Assembly (NCBI RefSeq): GCF_002834385.1
Contig: NZ_PITQ01000002.1
Span: 620,001 to 684,000, forward strand
DNA: 64,000 nucleotides
Direction: 5' to 3'
Source: Rahnella sp. AA
GTDB lineage: Bacteria; Pseudomonadota; Gammaproteobacteria; Enterobacterales; Enterobacteriaceae
The notes under the pieces were generated by a model. That model did not search any database. It had not been told where the DNA came from and saw only the letters and a program-made list of their open reading frames with translations. Below are positions 1 through 8,296 of this stretch, piece after piece (the stretch's first letter is position 1; each line of letters opens with the position of its first letter). The translations under genes and the position numbers were made by a program.

Positions 1-1002
1 ATCGTTAGGCAAATCATAATCCGACGAAAACGCCTCGCCGCTGCTTTGTGAACCAATCGAACCGGTGATGTACATCTGCCGCTGGGTCATGTTCTCCCAT
101 AAGCGCTGGCAGACTTCGCGCTTCTCCTGATCCTGGCTCAGCCGTGCCAGATGCGCGACACCCGCGTACAGATAGACAAAACGTACTGCGTGCCCGATAG
201 CCGTCGTCTGCAACGCTATCGGCAGATGCGCCTGGCTGTAGGCTTTATCTTTCACCATCCACGCCGGACCGTAGGTATTCCAGTGCGAGGTTTTGCCACG
301 CTTTGCATATTCAATATCGTAGAAATGTGGCTGTGCCCCACGCTGTTCGACAAAATAACGCGTGAGATCGAGATAGCGTGTTTCGCCGGTTTCTTCGTAT
401 AAACGCATCAGCGCCAGCTCGATTTCCGGATGACCGGGATAGCCATGTAATTGCTTTTCACCCGGCCCGAAAACGTCACCAATATGGTCGGCAAGCTTAC
501 ACACGATCTCCAGCAGACGCGTTTTGCCGGTCGCCTGGGCGTAAGCCACGCCCGCTTCGATCAGATGCCCGGCGCAATAAAGCTCGTGGCATTCCGCCAG
601 ATTTGTCCAGCGCTGCTGTGGTTCCTTGACCGTGAAATAGGTATTCAGATAACCGTCCGGCTGCTGAACGGTACCGACCAGTTCGATGACACGGTCAGCG
701 GTTTCTTCCAGCGCCGGGTCCGGCGTTTTCGCCAGTAAATAGCCCACGGCCTCCAGCCATTTAGCGACGTCACTGTCCTGAAAAACCATCCCGTAAAATT
801 CGCCGTCGCTCTGCCCGGCGGCGATACGGAAATTCTCAATGGCGTGACTCGGCTCAGCGTCAGCCACTTCATCATTGAGCGCCTTCCACTGATAGGGCAC
901 CACAACATCTTTTACCAGACGCTGATACTCAAGCCAAAAAGCGTCCGAAACATTCACTTTCTGCAATGGCACTTCTAAAGAATCAACCGGAGAAAACGGC
1001 AT
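1..1002 (-). CDS. GH127 (DUF1680) glycoside hydrolase, likely beta-L-arabinofuranosidase; 3' end beyond window
   Basis: The reading frame opens at 1002 (ATG preceded by AGGAGG) and is still open at base 1, giving 334 N-terminal codons of a protein that is usually about 650 residues. The translation has family features: an N-terminal FWLEYQ segment, WLEA.GY, NLAECHELYCAGHLIEAGVA and, near the window edge, YITGSIGS with GEAFS.DYDLPND. GH127 enzymes release L-arabinofuranose from beta-linked arabino-oligosaccharides. No signal peptide is visible, so a cytoplasmic role acting on imported oligosaccharides is likely. The gene lies 28 bp downstream of a GPH-type sugar symporter on the same strand, consistent with one uptake-plus-hydrolysis operon. 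The substrate is inferred from the family only. The catalytic C-terminal part is not in the window. Confidence 0.85.
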   Translation of the reverse strand, partial: MPFSPVDSLEVPLQKVNVSDAFWLEYQRLVKDVVVPYQWKALNDEVADAEPSHAIENFRIAAGQSDGEFYGMVFQDSDVAKWLEAVGYLLAKTPDPALEETADRVIELVGTVQQPDGYLNTYFTVKEPQQRWTNLAECHELYCAGHLIEAGVAYAQATGKTRLLEIVCKLADHIGDVFGPGEKQLHGYPGHPEIELALMRLYEETGETRYLDLTRYFVEQRGAQPHFYDIEYAKRGKTSHWNTYGPAWMVKDKAYSQAHLPIALQTTAIGHAVRFVYLYAGVAHLARLSQDQEKREVCQRLWENMTQRQMYITGSIGSQSSGEAFSSDYDLPND

Positions 1003-1030
1003 ACAACCTCCTGAAATTATTGTCGTAAAA

Positions 1031-2440
1031 TTAAACTCTGGCGGCCAGATCTCCCGACATCCGTGAGAGAAGCTTGTTATCGAGTTTGCAGAACATCAGT
1101 GTGCCCGCCAGCAGCAAGTGCATCGCCGCAGGCAACAACGTTTCCAGCAAAGTTATCCCGCCCAACGATGCGGCAGTCTGGTGCTCTGCGCCAGCCTGAT
1201 AAGACACCAGAATGAAGACCAAGCTGATGATCCCGGCGCTCGATGCCCATGCCAGTTTGATAAAGAACAGATTGAAGGCGAAGTTCATACCGGAAGAACG
1301 GATGCCGTTTTTCCAGTGACCGTAATCATCGGCGAAGGCCATAATGGAAAAGTGCAGCGGCAGTGTGAAACCGAGGATCACGCAGTGCACAAAGATGATG
1401 CCCAGCCAAAGTGTTTGATATTGCTCCCCCGCCGGAACAAACCACAGCAATAAGGAAAATACCGCCAGTACCAGATTAGTGATCATGTACAGGCGCACGC
1501 TGTCGATAAATTTTGTCAGCTGATTGACGATAACCGCACCGAGGATCGACGCCAGCGTCACCATACCGAAGAACATCGAGGCGTAACCCGCGCCGCCTTT
1601 CAGCACATAGGTGATGAAATACATGTAGCCGCCACCGCGCAGGTTAAACACGTTGATCAGCAGGAAAGACATCAGCAGCACCAGCAAAAGCTGGTCATTT
1701 TTCAGCATTCCGCGAATGTGCTCGCGGACGCTGAATTGTCCGAGCAGCGCCAGCGGCAGACGTTCCCGCACGCTGAAGAAACACCATAAAAACATCACTA
1801 CTGCAATCGCACACAGCAGCCCGACGCCCTGCTGATAACCCACCGCCGCATTGCCTTTTCCCAACACCTGCACCAGCCACGGCAACCCGACCGATACCAG
1901 AAAACCGGCCACACCGCATAATACAAAGCGCCAGGACTGGCAGGACATAACCTCGCGGTGATCCGTTGTCATGGTGTTGATGAGTGCACAATACGGCACG
2001 TTAATCGCGGTGTAAGAAATGGACAGCAGGAAATAGGTGAAAAACGCGTAGGCAATTTTGGCGTCACCGCTCCATCCCGGTACGCTGAATGTCAGGAAAC
2101 CCACCACGCCGATGGGTAACGCAATCCACAATTGCCACGGACGAAAACGCCCCCAGCGGCTTTGTGTGCGGTCAGCCAGAACGCCCATCAGGGGATCGGA
2201 AATCGCATCGATCACGCGCAGCGAAATAAACAGCGTACCGACAATAGCCGGTGTCAGACCGAAAACATCGGTATAGAAGAACGTCAGAAAACTGCCGATC
2301 AGGCAGGTAATTATTGTCCCGCCTGCATCACCTAATCCATAACCAATTTTTTCACTGACAGAAAGTTTGGCATTAGCAGAAATTATTCCGCCCTCGCCTC
2401 TTACCGGCGATGAACCGGTATTAACAGAATCTGTTGGCAT
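1031..2440 (-). CDS. GPH-family glycoside/pentoside/hexuronide:cation symporter
   Basis: This is a 469-residue polytopic membrane protein with about 12 hydrophobic segments. The first follows a short polar tail and a [11 protein letters not shown] motif typical of the MelB/XylP/YicJ family. [14 protein letters not shown] around residues 90-105 is the family's conserved cytoplasmic loop 2-3. It should import a glycoside or oligosaccharide with Na+ or H+. A GAGGAAAAA ribosome site precedes the ATG at 2440. The GH127 hydrolase gene follows after 28 bp, so the two likely form an operon. The AraC-type regulator at 2721 is transcribed divergently. The substrate is probably an arabinofuranosyl oligosaccharide, judged from the partner enzyme and not from this sequence. 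Confidence 0.88.
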   Translation of the reverse strand: MPTDSVNTGSSPVRGEGGIISANAKLSVSEKIGYGLGDAGGTIITCLIGSFLTFFYTDVFGLTPAIVGTLFISLRVIDAISDPLMGVLADRTQSRWGRFRPWQLWIALPIGVVGFLTFSVPGWSGDAKIAYAFFTYFLLSISYTAINVPYCALINTMTTDHREVMSCQSWRFVLCGVAGFLVSVGLPWLVQVLGKGNAAVGYQQGVGLLCAIAVVMFLWCFFSVRERLPLALLGQFSVREHIRGMLKNDQLLLVLLMSFLLINVFNLRGGGYMYFITYVLKGGAGYASMFFGMVTLASILGAVIVNQLTKFIDSVRLYMITNLVLAVFSLLLWFVPAGEQYQTLWLGIIFVHCVILGFTLPLHFSIMAFADDYGHWKNGIRSSGMNFAFNLFFIKLAWASSAGIISLVFILVSYQAGAEHQTAASLGGITLLETLLPAAMHLLLAGTLMFCKLDNKLLSRMSGDLAARV

Positions 2441-2617
2441 TTTTTCCTCGCTTTTATATCGTTTTTTATAAGCTGTAGGAACTCGTTAAATAAGGCTAAC
2501 TATGAACATCAGCCCCTCGAGAAATAAGGTACGTCGTAAATCTGGCACAGGAAAACCACACCAACAAGAGGAGGGAAAAGTAGTTAAACGGGACAATTCC
2601 GACTCATACACAGAATC

Positions 2618-2633
2618 TGTGAAGCAGATCAAA
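2618..2633. promoter_or_regulatory. candidate CRP-like site between GPH symporter and AraC gene
   Basis: TGTGA at 2618-2622, six bases, then TCAAA at 2629-2633 approximates the CRP consensus TGTGA-N6-TCACA, with a weaker right half. It lies in the 280-bp divergent interval 2441-2720, which must hold both promoters. Catabolite control of a sugar operon would be expected. This is a motif match only. Confidence 0.35.
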
Positions 2634-2720
2634 ACCTCTTTCCGCACGGCTGGCGCCCAGCACACCTTGTGCTACCTTCAGGCTTTAACCGCCTGAAAGA
2701 GTGCTTTACAGAGGCCAGAA

Positions 2721-3548
2721 ATGCTTACGTTTCCAGTAAATTATCCGGTAAAGGTTCAGAATGGCGGGTTGTTTATCTCACGGGGAATGGGCACACATCC
2801 GACCCGAAAACTCAGCTCTCATGAGCTGATTTATGTTATCCGTGGCCAGCTTTCATTGCAGGAGGAGAATACCCGTTTTGATTTAAGTGAAGGGGAAAGC
2901 TTACTTCTGTTTCCCGGCAGGGAACATAAAGGGATAACGGCGTTTGATCCTGAATTAAAGTTTTACTGGCTGCATTTTGATATTGTAAAAAATCAGGCAA
3001 CAATTAAACATCAGCAAAATAGTCCCTCTTTACAGCTGAATATTCCACAGCATTGCAAGGTCAGGGACAGTGAAACCCTGTTAACCCTGTTCAGATTATT
3101 TTTATATGAGCAGGAGCGCGGCGGCAATTCGTTGGAAATTTTTCTGATTTTGCTTTTACAGGAGGTTTCACGCGCCTGGCCTGATAACGTGCAGCCTGAT
3201 GGACCGGGTGTGGCGCTGGCTTACAAAGCCCGTCAGCTGATCACCACACAATTTCATTTGCCACTGGGCGCATCGGAACTGGCGGAACGGCTTCATTGTA
3301 ACGCCGATTATCTCGGACGGGTTTTCCGCCTGACCTTTCAGATGACGCTGACAGAGGCTTTGCATAAACAACGGGTTGCTGGCGCAGAGAAACTGCTGCT
3401 GGCTAATACCGGAAACGTGGCCGACGTCGCACGTCTGACGGGATTTAACGATGTGGCCTATTTTCGTCGGGTATTTCGAAAACTGTTGGGTATCACGCCG
3501 GCGGCCTATAAAAAACTATATTGCCGCGAGCATATTAACTCTCAATAA
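2721..3548 (+). CDS. AraC/XylS-family transcriptional regulator with cupin sensor
   Basis: The protein has 275 residues. The N-terminal half is a cupin-like ligand-binding domain (HELIYVIRGQLSLQEE, then GESLLLFPGREHKG). The C-terminal 100 residues carry the two AraC helix-turn-helix units: SELAERLHCNADYLGRVFR, and the signature NVADVARLTGFNDVAYFRRVFRK followed by GITPAAYKK. It is divergent from the GPH symporter/GH127 operon, so it most likely activates that operon in response to the sugar. The start at 2721 is preceded by GAGG. The next gene, a GntR regulator, begins 81 bp after its stop and is separated by a palindrome. Confidence 0.88.
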   Translation: MLTFPVNYPVKVQNGGLFISRGMGTHPTRKLSSHELIYVIRGQLSLQEENTRFDLSEGESLLLFPGREHKGITAFDPELKFYWLHFDIVKNQATIKHQQNSPSLQLNIPQHCKVRDSETLLTLFRLFLYEQERGGNSLEIFLILLLQEVSRAWPDNVQPDGPGVALAYKARQLITTQFHLPLGASELAERLHCNADYLGRVFRLTFQMTLTEALHKQRVAGAEKLLLANTGNVADVARLTGFNDVAYFRRVFRKLLGITPAAYKKLYCREHINSQ

Positions 3549-3570
3549 TTCTTGCGCTAACAATCTCAAA

Positions 3571-3590
3571 AACATGAGAAAACTCATGTT
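3571..3590. promoter_or_regulatory. 20-bp perfect inverted repeat upstream of GntR gene
   Basis: AACATGAGAAAACTCATGTT is an 8-bp perfect inverted repeat with an AAAA spacer. It lies 40 bp upstream of the GntR start and 22 bp after the AraC stop. It could be an operator for GntR autoregulation or a weak terminator, although no run of T follows. Confidence 0.4.
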
Positions 3591-3629
3591 AGTATTAAGG
3601 TTTCCCGACTTTAAAGACGATTTTCGCCC

Positions 3630-4316
3630 ATGGCAGACTCCTTTGAATTTCTCAGTAATGTGCCGGTTAATCAGCAGATTTATCGCACCTTGCGTCAGGA
3701 TATCGTCACCTGTGCCATCGCACCGGGGGCATTCCTGTCGGAGAAGGAAATTTCCACACGCTTTAATGTTTCGCGCCAGCCGGTCCGCGAAGCCTTCATT
3801 AAGCTTGCTGAAGCCGGGCTGGTTCAGGTTTTACCGCAACGCGGCACCTATGTGATGAAGATTTCTTCCCGGCGGGTTGCAGACGGGCGCTTCATTCGTG
3901 AGGCGGTCGAAACCGCGGTAGTCCGTCGTGCGGCGATGGTGGCAACACAGAAAGATCTGACACTTCTTGAACATAATCTTGAGCGCCAGACACTGGCGGC
4001 TAAAAGCCAGCAAACACAGGAATTCCTGCTGCTCGACGATGAATTTCACCGCACCATCGCGCAAATTATTGACTGCCGCCTGGCGTGGGAAACCGTCGAG
4101 CATATTAAGGCGACCATGGATCGCGTTCGTTTCCTGACGCTCAGCAAAGTTTCGCCGCCCGAGAATCTGATTGCACAGCACTATGCCATTTTTGACGGGC
4201 TGAAAGCACACGATCCTGATGCCGCTGAAGAAGCCATGCGCATTCATCTGCAGGAAATGATTTCCACCATCACCCCCATTGCCGAGCAAAACAGCGACTG
4301 GTTTGATGCAGAATGA
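3630..4316 (+). CDS. GntR-family (FadR/FCD subfamily) transcriptional regulator
   Basis: The protein has 228 residues. The N-terminal winged helix shows IYRTLRQDIVTCAIAPGAFLSEKEIS and RFNVSRQPVREAFIKLAEAGLVQVLPQRGTYV (residues about 18-70), the hallmark of GntR proteins. The C-terminal FCD domain has the metal-site pattern: D/E-x-x-FHR (LLDDEFHRTIA), a later AQHYAIFDGLKAHD, and HLQEM. FCD regulators usually sense small carboxylic acids or sugar acids. There is no adjacent metabolic operon in the same direction, so the target is unknown. Palindromes flank the gene on both sides (3571-3590 and 4373-4399). Confidence 0.88.
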   Translation: MADSFEFLSNVPVNQQIYRTLRQDIVTCAIAPGAFLSEKEISTRFNVSRQPVREAFIKLAEAGLVQVLPQRGTYVMKISSRRVADGRFIREAVETAVVRRAAMVATQKDLTLLEHNLERQTLAAKSQQTQEFLLLDDEFHRTIAQIIDCRLAWETVEHIKATMDRVRFLTLSKVSPPENLIAQHYAIFDGLKAHDPDAAEEAMRIHLQEMISTITPIAEQNSDWFDAE

Positions 4317-4372
4317 ATTTCCCGTTCCAAATCCCCCCGCATATCGGGCTTCATGCTAATTTTGCGGGTGAT

Positions 4373-4399
4373 CCCTAAAATTTGTATGACAACTTAGGG
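4373..4399. promoter_or_regulatory. nested palindrome between GntR gene and unknown gene
   Basis: CCCTAA at 4373-4378 pairs with TTAGGG at 4394-4399, and within it TTGTATGACAA forms a second dyad. Short TTGT..ACAA dyads are common operators of FCD-type GntR regulators. The site lies 36 bp upstream of the next start codon. Binding by the neighbouring GntR protein is inference. Confidence 0.35.
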
Positions 4400-4435
4400 T
4401 AAGCTGTAAACCACATCAATTTCGTGGATATCGTT

Positions 4436-5284
4436 ATGCCTGCAGCAGCCGCCCTGAAAAAAAGTTATTACAGTGCCGATCAGTCACTGTCCCTCTCTCA
4501 GCTCGATGTCGAGAAAATCAGCCAGATCGCGCGCGATCTGGATGTGGCGGAAAGCGAAAAAGAGCATTACGTCACGGGCTGGATGGGTCAGAACAGCGTT
4601 GTGCTGGTGAGAAATTATCAGGACAAGCGTGGCACCTCCAGCGGGCTGGTCATGTCCCGTGGCAATCGTTACAAGCTCACCGTCCAGGCGATTACGTTCC
4701 GTATCCCCAAACTGCTGCTATGGATAACGTTCCGCCGCACGCCACGGACCATGACGGTCATCGCCTATAACAAGCTGGGTGAACAGGCTACCGGCCTGCA
4801 GCAGTTTATGCATATTCAGGAGCCAGAGCTGAAAGAGTCTCTGGAAAATGACTGGCGTGAACTGAATGATTATCTCGGGATGGCCTGCTGGCAGATGGAT
4901 AACAACCAGCCTTTATGGCGTCAGTTGCATGAGCAAATAACGCCGCAGGCATTATGGACGGTGGCAGAATCCGCCTGGTTCAACGGTAAAAAACTTCAGA
5001 AAGACGGCGAATGTGAAGGCCTTTGGTTGCATGAGCAGTTCATCGGACGCCGCAGCGGCGAGCATGCTGCGTTGCTGCTCTCCTGGAAAGATGAAGAGAA
5101 TCAGGATATCGCCAGTTATCTGTTTGAACGGATTTCAGCGGATAAAATCCGTGTGATGCTTCGCCCGCGTAAAGATACAAAATTCTTTCCGCTAAACCCG
5201 TTTGATGCGGTGCATTTGCAGCAGGCACTGGCGAAATTCACGCAAGCAGAAGAGGCGCTGAGCGAAACCCGGCGCCTCGCCTGA
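4436..5284 (+). CDS. protein of unknown function, 282 aa
   Basis: I do not recognise this family. The frame is open from a GTG at 4424. The ATG at 4436 is the more likely start, although its Shine-Dalgarno is weak in both cases. The product is soluble: no signal peptide and no clear membrane helix, only a short hydrophobic stretch IPKLLLWITF near residue 85. The C-terminal half is Trp-rich and acidic and ends in a helical, charged tail (QQALAKFTQAEEALSETRR). Codon use looks like that of its neighbours. A nested palindrome lies directly upstream, and the gene converges on thiD with 7 bp between stops. No function is proposed. Confidence 0.7.
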   Translation: MPAAAALKKSYYSADQSLSLSQLDVEKISQIARDLDVAESEKEHYVTGWMGQNSVVLVRNYQDKRGTSSGLVMSRGNRYKLTVQAITFRIPKLLLWITFRRTPRTMTVIAYNKLGEQATGLQQFMHIQEPELKESLENDWRELNDYLGMACWQMDNNQPLWRQLHEQITPQALWTVAESAWFNGKKLQKDGECEGLWLHEQFIGRRSGEHAALLLSWKDEENQDIASYLFERISADKIRVMLRPRKDTKFFPLNPFDAVHLQQALAKFTQAEEALSETRRLA

Positions 5285-5291
5285 CCAGCTT

Positions 5292-6092
5292 TTACCACCA
5301 GCGGTGGAAATGATGCACCGGCCCGATGCCGTGGCCAACTTCCAGAGAGTCGGCCTGCATCAGCGCCTGTTGCAAATAGCCTTTAGCTTCCTGCACGGTA
5401 TCAGCCCAGTTATTGTGGCGCGGGCGCAAAGCCGCCAGCGCCGCCGACAGCGTACAGCCGGTGCCGTGCGTGTGCCGGGTGTTCACGCGTGGCGCGGTAA
5501 AACGCTCGCGTGAATCCGCCATAAACAGCCAGTCCGGGCTTTCCTCATTGCTCAGATGGCCGCCCTTCATCAGCACAGCCTCGCATCCCATCGCCAGCAA
5601 CGCTTCACCCTGTTCACGCATTTCGGTTTCATTCGCCGCCACCGGGCATTCCAATAAAGCCGCCGCTTCAGGCAGATTTGGCGTAATGATCGAAACTCGT
5701 GGGATAAGCAAGCGCCGCACGGCGTCTACGGCTTCCGGTAACAGCAGTGGATCGCCACTTTTTGCCAGCATCACGGTATCAAGCACCACAAAAGGAGGCT
5801 GATAATATTTCAGCCTTTCGACCACCGCCTCAACAATCTGACTGTTCGCCAGCATGCCGATTTTAGTGCTGTCAATCCTCACGTCGCTGAGCACTGAATC
5901 AAGCTGTGCGGCAACGAAATCCGGCAAGATGTTGTAAACGGACTGCACACCCCGGGTATTTTGCGCCACCAGCGCGGTAATCACGCTGGTGCCATACGCG
6001 CCAAGCGCCGAGAAAGTTTTCAGATCCGCCTGTATTCCTGCGCCACCACTCGGGTCCGTGCCTGCAATGGTCAGCGCATTAATTCTTTTCAT
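5292..6092 (-). CDS. thiD: hydroxymethylpyrimidine/phosphomethylpyrimidine kinase ThiD
   Basis: ThiD phosphorylates HMP and HMP-P to HMP-PP for thiamine synthesis. The 266-residue protein begins [26 protein letters not shown], the ribokinase-type N-terminal signature, and has [16 protein letters not shown] and the C-terminal nucleotide/anion-hole motif [18 protein letters not shown] with its catalytic Asp/Cys region. An in-frame start eight codons upstream exists, but the ATG at 6092 overlaps the thiM stop as TGATG, the usual coupled arrangement. It is co-transcribed with thiM and therefore falls under the TPP riboswitch. Confidence 0.95.
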   Translation of the reverse strand: MKRINALTIAGTDPSGGAGIQADLKTFSALGAYGTSVITALVAQNTRGVQSVYNILPDFVAAQLDSVLSDVRIDSTKIGMLANSQIVEAVVERLKYYQPPFVVLDTVMLAKSGDPLLLPEAVDAVRRLLIPRVSIITPNLPEAAALLECPVAANETEMREQGEALLAMGCEAVLMKGGHLSNEESPDWLFMADSRERFTAPRVNTRHTHGTGCTLSAALAALRPRHNNWADTVQEAKGYLQQALMQADSLEVGHGIGPVHHFHRWW

Positions 6093-6898
6093 CACATGCT
6101 TTCCCCGTTCAGCCACGCTTCGCGCATTAAATACAAATTATCCAGGAATTCCGGCGTGAAGCTGCCCGGCCCTTTCACCACGGCGCACGCACGTTCTCCG
6201 GCGCAAGACATCACGCGGCACGCGGCAGCAACGTTATTCAGGCGCTCGCCGGGCAATGCTGTAAACGCGGCGACGACGGCGGATAATGAACAACCGGTAC
6301 CGACGATGCGGGTCATCATCGGGTGTCCGCCTGGAACCGACCAGCTGCGTTCCCCGTCGGTGACGTAATCCGTTTCACCGGTGACGGCCACTATCGAACC
6401 GGTTTCACGCGCCAGTTGCTGCGCGGCTGGCAACGCTGACAGGGAATCATCGCCGCTGTCTACGCCACGGCCGGAAGCACTCAGGCCACTAAGGGCACGG
6501 ATTTCAGAGGCATTCCCGCGAATAGCGGCTGGCGAAAGTTTGATAAGTTCGAGGCAAAATTCGGTACGCCAGCTCAAACCGCCGACGGCTACGGGATCAA
6601 GCACCCAGGGTTTTCCGGACAGGTTCGCCGCATGAATAGCGGCCTGCATTGCATCAGCGTGAGGACGTGTCAGCGTGCCGACATTCACCAGCAAAGCATC
6701 AGCAATCGAACTGAACTGCGCGGCTTCGGCAGAGTCAACCACCATTGCCGGTGAAGCACCAAGCGCCAGCAGGACATTTGCCGTAAAGGATTGCACCACG
6801 TCGTTGGTCAGGCAATGGACCAGTGGCGCAGAGGCACGAAGTTGTTGCAATGAAGTGGCGGCTAAAGCGCCGGGAAACACGGAAGGTCGGGTATTCAT
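6092..6898 (-). CDS. thiM: hydroxyethylthiazole kinase ThiM
   Basis: ThiM phosphorylates 4-methyl-5-(2-hydroxyethyl)thiazole in thiamine salvage. The 268-residue protein shows [29 protein letters not shown] near the N terminus, [10 protein letters not shown] in the middle and the catalytic [13 protein letters not shown] near residue 200. The start at 6898 is chosen because GGGGAG sits 5 bases upstream; a GTG four codons earlier is less likely. It is the first gene of the thiMD pair, and the TPP riboswitch ends about 50 bases upstream of the start. Confidence 0.95.
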   Translation of the reverse strand: MNTRPSVFPGALAATSLQQLRASAPLVHCLTNDVVQSFTANVLLALGASPAMVVDSAEAAQFSSIADALLVNVGTLTRPHADAMQAAIHAANLSGKPWVLDPVAVGGLSWRTEFCLELIKLSPAAIRGNASEIRALSGLSASGRGVDSGDDSLSALPAAQQLARETGSIVAVTGETDYVTDGERSWSVPGGHPMMTRIVGTGCSLSAVVAAFTALPGERLNNVAAACRVMSCAGERACAVVKGPGSFTPEFLDNLYLMREAWLNGESM

Positions 6899-6946
6899 AG
6901 TTCTCCCCACCGGCGCGAAAGAAGGCGGTATCGGGAGCAGAGATAC

Positions 6947-7026
6947 CTGACTTCCCTACGCTGGCATAATCCAGATCAGGTAATACGGGTAAAATCTCAG
7001 CCCTGCTTTGCAGCGGGCACCCCGAG
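6947..7026 (-). ncRNA. TPP riboswitch (thi box) of thiMD
   Basis: On the minus strand the leader contains GGGGTGCCC, then GGCTGAGA, ACCCGT, ACCTGATCTGGATTATGCC and AGCGTAGGGAAGT in the order of the TPP aptamer: P1, the pyrimidine-sensor arm, and the pyrophosphate-sensor arm. It precedes thiM, as in E. coli, where TPP binding lowers translation of thiM. The interval 6899-7217 also holds the promoter of the divergent gene at 7218. Confidence 0.93.
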
Positions 7027-7217
7027 TCATGAGTAAATATTTTTACTTCGACCAGATTAAGGGAACCTGCAGGCTGGCACAAGCCCGTATCTCTTCCGGA
7101 ACCGTATTGAAACAGCCCTTTTTGTTAATTTGGCAATGTCTTTATGTGACACATATCACAAATTTCAGCCCCATCATAACCACAAAATAAGTAAGCCTAT
7201 TAACAAAGGAAAATAGC

Positions 7218-8240
7218 ATGTTTAATCTTCGAAAAATTGAACCCGTTTTTGCCGACGACGATTACGGGTTTACGAAAGCATTACTGGCTTATATTAATGG
7301 AGAAAGTGATAGGTTCCCGGAAAAGGAGAAAGTTGATTATATTCTTGAACGCGCTTATCAAAAAAATTCTGTCGCTGATCAGCAAATCATCCAACATACT
7401 CTGTTTATTATTTACCAAAGCCTGCTCGCCCACCCTTTATCCGCCCCGGCGGCCCGGCAATATGATAGCAATTTACTTGAGATCAAAGATAAAATTGAAT
7501 GTTGCTGGCTGGACAATGAATTTTCCGGATTGAGTATTCCACAAGAAGTCGAAAGTTCTGCGCATTATGGCGATTTTTTAAAAACGGTATGGCATAAGCA
7601 CAGAGCTTCACACCACCCGGTTTTCGAATTTTTGGAAAAAGACGCTTCAGTTGAACAGCTTTATTATTTCTTCAAAAGCGACAGTGCGTTAAACCTGATA
7701 TTTTTTGATCTGGTCGCCTACACCCTTATTGGTTCACAACCAGAAACGCGTGGAACCATCAGTGAAAACCTGTGGGATGAGATTGGACACGGAGACAATG
7801 TTTTTACTCACGTCAATCTCTACAAAGATGTATTAGCCAGACAGGATATTACGCTGCCTGAAAACCATTATGTCGATATGTATGGCGTCGAGGCATTGGC
7901 GGGTCACAACGCCTTTATGCTCGGTTCGGTCAACCGTAAGCATTACTACAAATTGCTCGGCGTCATGGCAATGACAGAAGTGCTGGACCCGCCGCAATAC
8001 GAAAAATTAGTGAACGGGTGCTTACGGTTGGGGCTTATAGACAGAGATGTAAAATATTATACAGAGCATATTACCATCGACATCAAGCACGGCGACGACT
8101 GGCTTTACAATGTCATTGACGTCATCGCAGAGAAATACCCGGAAACGCGTAAAGAATTTTATATCGGATGTTTGCTCAGATTACGTACGGCCGAACGTTA
8201 CTATGATCAACTCATGGGAAAAATGAATACACTAAAATAA
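7218..8240 (+). CDS. haem-oxygenase-like di-iron (HDO) family enzyme
   Basis: The 340-residue protein matches the iron-containing redox enzyme family (haem-oxygenase-like fold; relatives include UndA, BesC and SznF). Putative metal ligands are visible: DEIGHGD (E188, H191), MTE (E254) and TEHITIDIKHGDDW (E283/H284, D288, H291), which fit the E-H...E...H-x3-D-x2-H arrangement of the family. These enzymes activate O2 on fatty acids or amino acids, for example by fragmentation, desaturation or N-oxygenation. The substrate here cannot be told. The start is preceded by AAAGGAAAA. The next gene, an EamA-type exporter, follows after a hairpin and 56 bp in the same direction, suggesting that a small product may be exported. 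No amino-acid ligase or NRPS gene lies nearby. Confidence 0.75.
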   Translation: MFNLRKIEPVFADDDYGFTKALLAYINGESDRFPEKEKVDYILERAYQKNSVADQQIIQHTLFIIYQSLLAHPLSAPAARQYDSNLLEIKDKIECCWLDNEFSGLSIPQEVESSAHYGDFLKTVWHKHRASHHPVFEFLEKDASVEQLYYFFKSDSALNLIFFDLVAYTLIGSQPETRGTISENLWDEIGHGDNVFTHVNLYKDVLARQDITLPENHYVDMYGVEALAGHNAFMLGSVNRKHYYKLLGVMAMTEVLDPPQYEKLVNGCLRLGLIDRDVKYYTEHITIDIKHGDDWLYNVIDVIAEKYPETRKEFYIGCLLRLRTAERYYDQLMGKMNTLK

Positions 8241-8248
8241 TCAAAATG

Positions 8249-8275
8249 GCCCGACAAAAATTGCCGGGCTTTATC
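8249..8275 (+). terminator. hairpin terminator/attenuator between HDO enzyme and EamA genes
   Basis: GCCCG-a-CAA pairs with TTG-c-CGGGC, followed by TTTATCTATT. It lies between the two same-strand genes, so it probably lowers read-through from the enzyme gene into the transporter gene. Confidence 0.55.
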
Positions 8276-8296
8276 TATTCATGAAAGAGGTGATAT

